From Methanobacteriaceae archaeon (GTDB lineage: Archaea; Methanobacteriota; Methanobacteria; Methanobacteriales; Methanobacteriaceae): 23,931 nt of DNA. A model generated the notes under the pieces. That model was not told the DNA's origin, did no database searches, and saw only the letters and a list, made by a program, of their open reading frames with translations. Positions 1 to 8,951 of this stretch are shown here, in pieces. The translations under genes and the position numbers were made by a program. The stretch spans positions 1 through 23,931 of the forward strand of contig DAHVOW010000024.1 in NCBI GenBank assembly GCA_027318585.1, read 5' to 3'. Numbering within the stretch: position 1 is the first letter of the stretch; every line of letters starts with the position of its first letter.

Positions 1-2016
<2,016 letters not shown>

Positions 2017-2091
2017 TAACCCTCTTTCATCCGTTTTCTTTTTAACCCGCAAAGGCTTTTAACCAGCAAATGACTATTTAAAAAATTTAAT

Positions 2092-2574
2092 CTATTTAAC
2101 CAGCTCGGCCCCTTCATCGATCACAATCTTACAGGGGACTGGAAACTTCATGGCCGCCCTTCTAAGTGCCTCTTTGGCATCCTTGAAGTTTTTCTTGTTG
2201 GTTCTAATTGTTAAAACACGCTGGTCAGCTTTAACTATCGCCACGGAACTCACTGGCTTTCCGTAGGCCTTTCTCATGCCGTCCTGCACACGGTCTGCAC
2301 CAGCACCAGTAGCCATAGGGTTCTCACGCACAATGTGGTGAGGATAAACTCTTATTTTCAAATGGTAGCCCATTCTACCAGCCCTTCTCTGCATGTACCT
2401 GTTGGAAGCTATCCTAGAAGCTTCCAGAGAGTTATGAGAGAGATGGGCCTGTTTTTTAAGGGCCAAGCTCACGGTAAGGGGAAACTCACCTGATAAGTTA
2501 CCCATATCATATTGAACAATCCTGGAACCAGGAATTTTACGAATGTACTCTTTTCTAGTGTATGCTCTTACCAT
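2092..2574 (-). CDS. rpl10e: 50S ribosomal protein L10e
   Basis: Archaeal/eukaryotic uL16-family protein of the large ribosomal subunit, which sits near the central protuberance and A-site tRNA. The 160-residue length is normal for the family. Recognised from MVRAYTRKEYIRKIPGSRI at the N-terminus, the basic stretch RYMQRRAGRMGYHLKIRVYPHH in the middle, and GAGADRVQDGMRKAYGKP, followed by the C-terminal beta-rich part. The ATG is preceded by GGAGG with an 8-nt spacer. It lies 75 bp upstream of ppsA on the same strand and may share its transcript, although a TTTAAATAG box around 2077-2085 could give ppsA its own promoter. A strong A/T-rich box (TTTATATATTATAAA on the minus strand, about 2698-2713) lies roughly 125 bp upstream and suggests a long leader unless a nearer start is used. 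Confidence 0.97.
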   Translation of the reverse strand: MVRAYTRKEYIRKIPGSRIVQYDMGNLSGEFPLTVSLALKKQAHLSHNSLEASRIASNRYMQRRAGRMGYHLKIRVYPHHIVRENPMATGAGADRVQDGMRKAYGKPVSSVAIVKADQRVLTIRTNKKNFKDAKEALRRAAMKFPVPCKIVIDEGAELVK

Positions 2575-2852
2575 CTATTCTTCCTCCTTGTCAAAGTTTA
2601 AGTCTATAATCTAATAAATTTTAGGCTTCCACCAACGGGGCATAATTACTAGGAATCAAAACCAGGTAGAAATCAATAGTAGATTTAGTTTGTGAATTTA
2701 TAATATATAAAAGGGATCAATATCTATGGAATTTATCTAAAAATCCAAAATAAAAAATCTCAAAGAAACCCGGTTAAGACCGAAAAAAATATCAAATTTC
2801 TCCTTATACACCATAAAAATTAGTGAAAATAGTTTTTTCCTACAATTGAAAT
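2575..2852. other. AT-rich gap between rpl10e and the secreted peptidase-like gene
   Basis: I see no credible gene here. On the minus strand it holds the likely rpl10e promoter: a long TATA-like tract at about 2698-2713, and a second AT-rich box nearer the gene at about 2605-2620. A small island of mixed composition (about 2625-2665) lies between them and could be leader RNA. The remaining part up to 2852 is mostly A and T. Confidence 0.5.
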
Positions 2853-2853
2853 T

Positions 2854-2896
2854 AAAAAAAATATTGGTGGATTTAAGAGTTTGCACCCTAAATCCA
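2854..2896 (-). terminator. intrinsic terminator of the secreted peptidase-like gene
   Basis: An 8-bp stem, TGGATTTA (2868-2875) with TAAATCCA (2889-2896), closes a 13-nt loop. On the minus strand it is followed after 6 nt by eight U (the A run at 2854-2861). It lies 18 nt past the stop codon at 2914. Confidence 0.7.
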
Positions 2897-2913
2897 AATG
2901 CCTATGCACTTTT

Positions 2914-3486
2914 TTAGCTACTAGTCTTGATTACTTTTCCATTGACGTAGTTGGATGTGTACCAGTAACGCATTGCGTAACCGTTGCCTTTGTAGTTGTA
3001 GTTTACCCATTTACCGTTGCTGTAGTATTGTACGGATCGGTGTCGGGATGACATGCTGGTGGCGTATTGAATGATCCGGACTTTGTATCCCTGTTTTAAT
3101 AGTTGATTGTAGAGTATTTCACTGTTGGTCCAGCAATCACCGGTTCCTTTAGAACCACTGCTGGATGAGTAACTGGATTTGTAGACTTTCACGTACTTGG
3201 TGACTTTGATGTAGTATGCGGCTCGGACGTATCGGTAACGGCCATTCCGGTACTTTTTCTTGTACTTGTACTTTTTTATGTAGTAAGTTTTCTTCTTCCA
3301 GTAATAGGAAGCTGCGTTGACTTCGGGTTTAGCTACTGAAGCTGAGTTCGCTGAGTCGATGTTATTCACTTGAGAAGCACTGGAGCTTTGGCTGGTGCTT
3401 AGGTTGTCAACGGCCCCGGAGAGGGGTAAAGTGCATATTGCTATTGCTAAAGCTAATAGCAACGCATAATCAAATTTTCGCTTAAT
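2914..3486 (-). CDS. secreted transglutaminase/cysteine-peptidase-like protein (possible pseudomurein-related enzyme)
   Basis: 190 residues from the start chosen here. A short basic N-terminus (KRKFDY) precedes a hydrophobic segment (ALLLALAIAICTLPLSGA), an export signal or membrane anchor. Next come a Ser/Asn-rich spacer, a very Lys/Tyr-rich stretch (residues 61-105) and a C-terminal domain with GTGDCW (Cys118), SSRHRS (His149) and GKWVNY (Asn162). The Cys-His-Asp/Asn order resembles the transglutaminase-like cysteine peptidases that methanogens secrete, such as C71-type pseudomurein endoisopeptidases; substrate and activity are inferred only. The acidic third residue I would expect is Asn. 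Start choice: GGAGG at 3494-3498 lies 7 nt before an in-frame ATT at 3484-3486, and this start gives a clean signal peptide. Canonical alternatives are ATG at 3508-3510 or 3547-3549, but neither has a ribosome site, and the latter lies at or upstream of the predicted transcription start. Confidence 0.72.
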   Translation of the reverse strand: MKRKFDYALLLALAIAICTLPLSGAVDNLSTSQSSSASQVNNIDSANSASVAKPEVNAASYYWKKKTYYIKKYKYKKKYRNGRYRYVRAAYYIKVTKYVKVYKSSYSSSSGSKGTGDCWTNSEILYNQLLKQGYKVRIIQYATSMSSRHRSVQYYSNGKWVNYNYKGNGYAMRYWYTSNYVNGKVIKTSS

Positions 3487-3562
3487 TATACCGCCTCCGT
3501 GACTTATCATATCAAGGTATGATGAAGCCTTTTTGGTATAGCATTGCATTTTTTGAACATGA

Positions 3563-3570
3563 CTTATAAA
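3563..3570 (-). promoter_or_regulatory. TATA box of the secreted peptidase-like gene
   Basis: TTTATAAG on the minus strand, preceded by AACC as a plausible BRE. Archaeal transcription normally begins 22-27 nt downstream, here near 3541. That leaves a leader of about 55 nt before the ATT start and excludes the ATG at 3549 from the transcript. Confidence 0.6.
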
Positions 3571-4252
3571 GGTTCTGGTTTAATTCTCGATAATTCCAAC
3601 CCATAGAGCTTTTTTTTCGATTTAAGGCGCCCTTAGAAGGTATTCATTAAACCAAAAATAGATAAGCTCAATCCGTTGTTATTTTTCCTTTACATACATC
3701 CTAAAAAGATTATTTGTCTAAATGAAGCCAAGTTAATCTGAATTCTTAAAAAAATATATCGCTTAAACGGACTGTGACCTCCTCAATGACCTATTTAGTA
3801 AAAAAGACTTTAATTAAATTATTTCATTTATTTATGAAGTTTTAAAAGGCAATTTATCCTTAATCAACCTTATATCCGCATTTAACATGGAAAGAAGAGA
3901 GTTTATCGTTTTCCACTCATCATCCCTGGGACCAAGTGGAAGGTGTTGATACTATACTGATCATTATCGGCCCCAAAAACCTTAAAACCATTTTAGACTG
4001 TTCAGTTTGACCGGTGAAGAGTTTTAAATCCATTTTAAAATTCATGGCGAGAGGCCTGGAAAATCCCAAAATCGGGTTATAAATCTTTAATGATAGTCAC
4101 CACCATCATTTATTAGTAGAATATAGCAAATTTTTAATACTCGTTAATTAATTAAACCCCACCATATAATAGTACGTGTTATAATCCTAACCGCTATGAT
4201 GCGTTTATTAAATTGACTTGTGGAGTGGTGAAAATTTTTATTGGTGAAAACT
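3571..4252. other. 680-bp AT-rich intergenic region between divergent genes
   Basis: No convincing gene. Most of it is strongly A/T-rich, but about 3880-4080 is richer in G and C and contains a 7-bp hairpin (TTCCACT at 3911-3917 with AGTGGAA at 3935-3941). A 41-codon minus-strand reading frame (3920-4045, beginning MNFKMDLKLF) has no ribosome site. A TTATAAAT box at 4077-4084 reads as TATA-like on both strands. Further TATA-like boxes near 4164-4170 and 4204-4212 are candidates for the cooC promoter; I cannot choose between them. Confidence 0.5.
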
Positions 4253-5035
4253 ATGAAGATCGCGGTAACTGGAAAAGGGGGAGTGGGAAAAACCACACTG
4301 GCAGGTACCCTGGCCTGCATACTGTCCCGGAATTATAGGGTATTTGCCATCGACGCCGACCCGGACATGAACCTGGCTGGAAGTTTGGGAATACACACCC
4401 CCATTACTCCCATATCTAAAATGAAGGACCTGATTAAAGACCGGACCGGTGCTGAACCCGGATCATCCTTTGGAGAAGTCTTCAAGATGAACCCCAAAAT
4501 ATCTGACCTTCCAGAATCTCTTTCCATAAACTATGATGAGGAAGGCCGTTTGAAACTATTGGTGATGGGTACCGTGGATAAAGGTGGTGATGGATGTGTC
4601 TGTCCTGCTTCAGTACTTCTTAAAGCACTTTTAAGGCATCTTATACTGAAAAAAGATGAAATCATTATTTTGGACATGGAAGCAGGGATTGAACATCTGG
4701 GAAGACGTACCGCAGAAGCCGTGGATCTGATGATAATTGTGGTGGAACCGGGACTCAAATCCCTGGAAACCGCTACGCGTATAAGAAAACTGGCCAGAGA
4801 CATTGGAGTGGAAGAGGTAGTGGCGGTTATAAATAAAGTTTCCAGTGCGGATGAAGAAGCCTTTGTAAGCACTAAGCTTAATGAAATTGGTTTAAATGTT
4901 TTAGGAAGCATTCCCAGGGATTATAATGTAGTCAAAGCCGATATGGAAGGTCTTCCCCTGGTTGATTATCCTGATTCTCCAGCTCTAGTAGCAGTGGAGG
5001 ATATCGCGGAAAATATTTTAAACAATCCCCCCTAA
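4253..5035 (+). CDS. cooC: CooC-type nickel-insertion ATPase (CO dehydrogenase maturation factor)
   Basis: A MinD/SIMIBI-class P-loop ATPase of 260 residues. It begins with a deviant Walker A, GKGGVGKTT (residues 7-15), followed by FAIDADPDMN (33-40), the CxC pair GCVCP (Cys115, Cys117) and ILDMEAGIEHLGR (139-151). CooC proteins dimerise, bind nickel through the CxC and use ATP to load the CODH active site, which is the likely role here. Start: ATG at 4253 follows GGTGA with a 5-nt spacer. An upstream in-frame TTG at 4241 adds only MVKT and is less likely. It leads a plus-strand group with pcc1 9 bp downstream. No CODH genes are visible in the window, so the client protein is inferred. Confidence 0.85.
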   Translation: MKIAVTGKGGVGKTTLAGTLACILSRNYRVFAIDADPDMNLAGSLGIHTPITPISKMKDLIKDRTGAEPGSSFGEVFKMNPKISDLPESLSINYDEEGRLKLLVMGTVDKGGDGCVCPASVLLKALLRHLILKKDEIIILDMEAGIEHLGRRTAEAVDLMIIVVEPGLKSLETATRIRKLARDIGVEEVVAVINKVSSADEEAFVSTKLNEIGLNVLGSIPRDYNVVKADMEGLPLVDYPDSPALVAVEDIAENILNNPP

Positions 5036-5044
5036 AATCATAAT

Positions 5045-5281
5045 ATGCAGATCACTGCCCGGCTCACCTTCCATTATCAGGGGGAGGAACAGGCCAAAAT
5101 CGCTTATCAATCCCTGGAACCAGATAACAGAAATTATCTGGAGTCAAAGGTTATAAATAAAAATCTTACATGTGAGATTCATGGTGAATCTGTGCCCAGG
5201 GTATTAGCAACTCTCGATGACCTTATTTTTTCTGAAATCCTGGTAGAAAAAATGTTGAAGATAGATGGTGATAAAAAATGA
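5045..5281 (+). CDS. pcc1: KEOPS complex subunit Pcc1
   Basis: A 78-residue protein matching the small Pcc1 fold: a beta-strand opening (MQITARLTFHY), a helix with AKIAYQSLEPDN, strands around VINKNLTCEIHG, and a C-terminal helix with VLATLDDLIFSEILVEKML. Pcc1 dimerises and docks Kae1 in the KEOPS complex, which makes t6A37 on ANN-decoding tRNAs. No clear ribosome site precedes the ATG; it begins 9 bp after cooC and may rely on coupled translation. Its last four bases (ATGA, 5278-5281) overlap the serS start. Recognition is by pattern and length, and small proteins are harder to be certain about. Confidence 0.82.
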   Translation: MQITARLTFHYQGEEQAKIAYQSLEPDNRNYLESKVINKNLTCEIHGESVPRVLATLDDLIFSEILVEKMLKIDGDKK

Positions 5282-6831
5282 AGTTCACTTTAGAGGCCGA
5301 TATCACTTTCAGTAAAGATGCTGAAGAAGCCCGTGATGATATTAAAGAATTCCTGAATGACGCTAACACCGAACTTTTCCTCAAGGGAGTGCCCCCGGAA
5401 CAGAAGGATGATGCCTCCCGGGTAGTTGATTGGAGCTTAAAAGGTGACACCCTGCATCTCAACTTGGTCTCCGGTAGAAGAGGAAGAGCCCATGACGCTC
5501 TTTTAAGGATCAAAAAGCCGTTGACACAAGTTCTAGGACCAAAATACCATTTAGGAGTTCGTAAAATTTCTGTAGATTTCTATGAGATCCACATACCATC
5601 CCCCACCATGGTAGATGTGGGTGAAATGCCCTATGTTGAGGATTCCAGTTTTAAAGACGGTTCCATGATTATTAAATTCCAAAGACTGGAAGAATCAGAT
5701 ATTCGTCGTCACGTTGTTGATCGGGTGGTAAAACAGGTCCAGAACCAGGCCGATATAGCAGAGGAAAATTCTACAGCCGAATCTGACACCGACATCCTGA
5801 CCCGACAGGTCACTAAAATCGAACCGGGAACCATAGTTTTCCAGGGGAAAAAACAGGAAATATTCTTTGACGGTGACCCCACCGAGGAGTTAGCCCGGTT
5901 AGGATGGGTTAAAAAGTTTCCAGGTAAGGGGCAGTGGTTTTATGGCCCTCCACTCATCGCGTTACAGAGGGCGGTGGAGGAGATATTCCTGGAGAAGCTG
6001 GTTTACAAACTGGGTTTCGAGGAGTGTATGTGGCCCAAGCTCATACCCATCCCGGTGATGAACAAGATGCGCTACCTGGAAGGTCTCCCAGAGGGTATGT
6101 ACTACTGTTCTGCTCCACGTCGGGACCCGGAACTCTTTGAGAAGTTTAAAAGCGAATTAACCATCACCAAGGAAGTGCCCATCAATCGCTTGAAGGATGG
6201 GCTGAAGGATCCATCCTACGTACTGGCACCAGCCCAGTGCGAGCCGTTCTACGAGTTTTTCTCCCATGAAGTGGTGGACGAGAAGGATCTTCCCATTTCC
6301 CTCTTTGACCGTAGTGGCTGGACCTACCGTTGGGAGGCTGGGGGAGCCAAAGGACTGGATCGGGTTCACGAGTTCCAGAGGGTGGAACTGGTGTGGCTGG
6401 GCACCCCGGAACAGGTAGAAAAGATCCGTGATGCTACCCTGGAAATTTCACAGGAATTAGCCGACCAGATGGAGTTGGAATGGTACACCGAAGTAGGAGA
6501 TGATCCTTTCTACCTGGAGGGCAGAAAATCAGAAGACCGGGGGATTGAATTCCCGGATGTGCCCAAATATGAGATGCGCCTGGTTGTCCCTGGAGCCGAT
6601 AAGGGAGTAGCTGCTGTATCTGCCAACGTACACGGCACTCATTTCACGGAAGGTTTTTCCATCAAGGAAGCCCACCAAAAAACTCTATGGACGGGATGCA
6701 CCGGTATCGGCATCACCCGCTGGTTGTTCGGATTCCTGGCCCAGAAAGGTTTTGATAAAGAAAAATGGCCAGTGGACGTTAAGGGAAAAGTGGATAAAGT
6801 TAAGGTTCCCAGGATGGTTACCTGGCCATAA
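5278..6831 (+). CDS. serS: serine--tRNA ligase, type 2 (methanogen type)
   Basis: Charges tRNASer with serine in the cytoplasm. This is the rare class II SerRS restricted to methanogenic archaea, 517 residues (usual length). The N-terminal tRNA-binding domain (about 1-170) differs from the bacterial coiled coil. The catalytic domain shows WFYGPPLIALQRAVEE, ECMWPKLIPIPVMNKM, YYCSAPRRDPELFEKF, LAPAQCEPFYEFFSHE and TGCTGIGITRWLFGFLAQKG. The Cys residues in AQCEPF and TGCTGIG fit two of the ligands of the active-site Zn2+ used by type 2 enzymes. The ATG follows GGTGAT with a 5-nt spacer inside pcc1 and overlaps the pcc1 stop, so the two are translationally coupled. Confidence 0.97.
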   Translation: MKFTLEADITFSKDAEEARDDIKEFLNDANTELFLKGVPPEQKDDASRVVDWSLKGDTLHLNLVSGRRGRAHDALLRIKKPLTQVLGPKYHLGVRKISVDFYEIHIPSPTMVDVGEMPYVEDSSFKDGSMIIKFQRLEESDIRRHVVDRVVKQVQNQADIAEENSTAESDTDILTRQVTKIEPGTIVFQGKKQEIFFDGDPTEELARLGWVKKFPGKGQWFYGPPLIALQRAVEEIFLEKLVYKLGFEECMWPKLIPIPVMNKMRYLEGLPEGMYYCSAPRRDPELFEKFKSELTITKEVPINRLKDGLKDPSYVLAPAQCEPFYEFFSHEVVDEKDLPISLFDRSGWTYRWEAGGAKGLDRVHEFQRVELVWLGTPEQVEKIRDATLEISQELADQMELEWYTEVGDDPFYLEGRKSEDRGIEFPDVPKYEMRLVVPGADKGVAAVSANVHGTHFTEGFSIKEAHQKTLWTGCTGIGITRWLFGFLAQKGFDKEKWPVDVKGKVDKVKVPRMVTWP

Positions 6832-6863
6832 TAGGATACAAAACCTACTTAGTTTTTAAAATT

Positions 6864-6914
6864 AAAAAAAATAGTTGGTAGGAGTAGAAACCTGGTTTCT
6901 ACATCCTGTTTTTT
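6864..6914. terminator. bidirectional terminator between serS and the FKBP gene
   Basis: A perfect 8-bp stem GTAGAAAC/GTTTCTAC (6884-6891 and 6895-6902) with a 3-nt loop. T6 (6909-6914) follows on the plus strand and an eight-A run (6864-6871, read as U on the minus strand) lies on the other side. It sits between convergent genes and can serve both. Confidence 0.75.
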
Positions 6915-6918
6915 ATTA

Positions 6919-7728
6919 TTATTCTTCAGATTCCTCAGGAAGCTTTTCTTCAGGAAGTTTTTCCTCTACAACTTCTTCTTCAGGGAGTTTCTCAGGGACT
7001 TCCTCTTCTTCGGTGGATTCTTCCTTCTTCTCGAATGCATCCACGAATTCTACCTTGGAAACGTTTTCCATATTCTCGTAGATATCCCGGGCCAGTCGGA
7101 ATCGAATCATGGTTATATCCATGTAAGACCTTTGCTGGTCGAATTTAGCCATCTCATCCATGTAAATGACTACTTTGCCGTCCTCAAATATGATGGTGTG
7201 TTTTTCAGGGTCCAGGTTCGGGTTGGGGTAGTGAAGCTCGATCATGGACTTGACCTTTTCAGCGTCATCCTCGATGATCTCTTCCACTTTAACCTGGTAC
7301 TCCAAATTTTTACCAGCCAATTCATGGTTAAAGTCCACTGTGACTCTTCCGCCACTGACGGTTCGTATAATGCCAGTGTGGCCTTCGGATGTGATGGCCA
7401 TTCCCACCTGAGGCTTTATACCCTGCTTTTTAAATTCACGCATGGGGACCATCTGCAGCAAGTTGGGGTCTCTTTTACCAAAACCATCCTCGGCACTGAC
7501 TTCTAAAGTTTTTTCTTCTCCTTCTTCCATTCCTTCTATAGAATCATCTAAAGCGGGTAATATGTGTCCACTGCCCACTACTATGGGGATGGCTCCGTAA
7601 GTTTTATTTTCACTAAATATTTCTGCTTCTTCGGCTACTTCTTGGTTAGTTGTATCAAAGACCTCGTTGGTTTCCTGGATTTTTCCAGTGTAGTCCAGTC
7701 TTATAAAATCTCCTTTTTTCACTGGCAT
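6919..7728 (-). CDS. FKBP-type (SlyD-like) peptidyl-prolyl cis-trans isomerase with acidic tail
   Basis: 269 residues. The start MPVKKGDFIRLDYTGKI, PIVVGSGHILPALDDSIEGM and GFGKRDPNLLQMVP are typical of FKBPs that carry the insert-in-flap chaperone domain, and NHELAGKNLEYQVKVEEI closes the FKBP fold near residue 155. A C-terminal methanogen-type extension follows, then about 35 residues of Glu/Pro repeats built on KLPEE. The family catalyses proline isomerisation and acts as a cytosolic folding chaperone. The ATG follows GGAGG with an 8-nt spacer that lies in the end of the upstream nucleotidyltransferase gene; the two overlap by 10 bp and form an operon. The stop is the first of three consecutive in-frame TAA codons (6921 down to 6913). 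Confidence 0.93.
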   Translation of the reverse strand: MPVKKGDFIRLDYTGKIQETNEVFDTTNQEVAEEAEIFSENKTYGAIPIVVGSGHILPALDDSIEGMEEGEEKTLEVSAEDGFGKRDPNLLQMVPMREFKKQGIKPQVGMAITSEGHTGIIRTVSGGRVTVDFNHELAGKNLEYQVKVEEIIEDDAEKVKSMIELHYPNPNLDPEKHTIIFEDGKVVIYMDEMAKFDQQRSYMDITMIRFRLARDIYENMENVSKVEFVDAFEKKEESTEEEEVPEKLPEEEVVEEKLPEEKLPEESEE

Positions 7729-8819
7729 ATCTCTAGCCTCCTTTGTGGTATTCTCATTTTAAATTCTCTTAGGACTTCTTTATTTTTATAGTTTAATATA
7801 CGTATGACACCGGGGTAGTTATCGATGTACCTGCTTATGGTGTCACCGTCTATTCTGGCTTCCAGTGCGGATAAAACTCTCTCCGGATGGTGGCGACTGA
7901 AACCACGCGCAATACATGCTCGAAGTTCCCCAATAGAATTGAAAGGACGTTTTTCTAAAACCGCCTCCCGGGTGCGATGATCGATCATGGACATGGATTT
8001 TAAATCATAGGGAGTGGCCTGGTTGGCCGTGGACAAAATCCCCTCCAAATCCCGGATCTGATGTAGAGGTGCTCTTCCCTGTTCCATTTCTTCCTGGAGG
8101 ACTTGAATAGTTTCGGGAGGAAGCATCTCTTTTGCAGATTCCAAGTTTCCGGAGACAACTGCTTCTCTTATAATAGTCCCACTTACGCCTTCAATACGGG
8201 GGATGAAAATGAATTTATCCTTGAAGTTGTAACCAATCCTGGTTAAAGATTTGGACAGGGATACAATGACATAATTATCCTCATTAAGCCTACCCTGGAG
8301 TAAAACCTCCCCACTTTCCATATTAACCATTCGGTACGGTTTAGGAGCCACCCCCACCCCTTCACTAATGGTATCCAGTAAAGGAGTGAATTGTGAGCCG
8401 GGTTTGTAGCCACGGGGGATATAATCAGCCCCTAAAGCCTGGAACATGCGGGCCAGGCACAGAGAATACTGTCCCGAACCCATAATCCCCATAGGTGGAC
8501 CTTCCACTACCACATCCGCGCCCACCGCCACTGCAGCCTTGGCCCGTGCATGTCGGGTTAGTATGTAGGGCAGTCCTCTTCCGCTACGTTCGAAAAGACC
8601 CGGAACTACGGCTACAAATATTCCTGAAGGAACTGCTTTTTTCGCTTCCTGAAGACAGTGCAAATGTCCCTTATGTAGAGGATTGTACTCAGTAAAATCT
8701 GATAGTAGGCTAACATCAGATTCTACTTCTTTTGGTTCCGGTCGCTTGCCCACATCTTCCAGGAAGGTTTTCCGGTCCCGAACCAGAATATGCTTTACCA
8801 AGTCCAATGTGTAGTCCAT
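7719..8819 (-). CDS. TmcAL-like nucleotidyltransferase (COG1323-type), function unknown in archaea
   Basis: 366 residues of the HxGH nucleotidyltransferase superfamily. After about 40 N-terminal residues comes FTEYNPLHKGHLHCL (about 42-56), close to the EYNPFHNGH signature of bacterial TmcAL, then LTRHARAKAAVAVGADVVVEGPP, and GVSGTIIREAV, the counterpart of the second nucleotide-binding motif. The C-terminal third, with RPFNSIGELRACIARGFSRHH and ARIDGDTISRYI, looks like a separate helical, possibly nucleic-acid-binding, domain. Bacterial TmcAL makes ac4C34 in elongator tRNAMet from acetate and ATP. Most archaea make ac4C by another enzyme class, so the substrate here is open. No good ribosome site precedes the ATG; a CTTTATAG box on the minus strand lies about 45 bp upstream. 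It is co-transcribed with the FKBP gene. Confidence 0.78.
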   Translation of the reverse strand: MDYTLDLVKHILVRDRKTFLEDVGKRPEPKEVESDVSLLSDFTEYNPLHKGHLHCLQEAKKAVPSGIFVAVVPGLFERSGRGLPYILTRHARAKAAVAVGADVVVEGPPMGIMGSGQYSLCLARMFQALGADYIPRGYKPGSQFTPLLDTISEGVGVAPKPYRMVNMESGEVLLQGRLNEDNYVIVSLSKSLTRIGYNFKDKFIFIPRIEGVSGTIIREAVVSGNLESAKEMLPPETIQVLQEEMEQGRAPLHQIRDLEGILSTANQATPYDLKSMSMIDHRTREAVLEKRPFNSIGELRACIARGFSRHHPERVLSALEARIDGDTISRYIDNYPGVIRILNYKNKEVLREFKMRIPQRRLEICQ

Positions 8820-8951
8820 GTTTATCTTTTGACTTTCATCAAAGTTATATGATTATTTCTATAAAGAGGTAGATGAGAATTATTAAGAAAAGGCAGGGTA
8901 AATGAATAAGATTTATCCAGTATCTTTTCTAATGAAAGGGCAGGTGTTTGC

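Noticed and set aside
2625..2665. Possible tRNA or small RNA in the rpl10e leader
   Set aside because: No cloverleaf, no TPsiC-like box and no stable stem; most likely untranslated leader.
3886..3948. 20-codon plus-strand frame beginning MERREFIVF
   Set aside because: No ribosome site and too short; covered by the note on the intergenic island.
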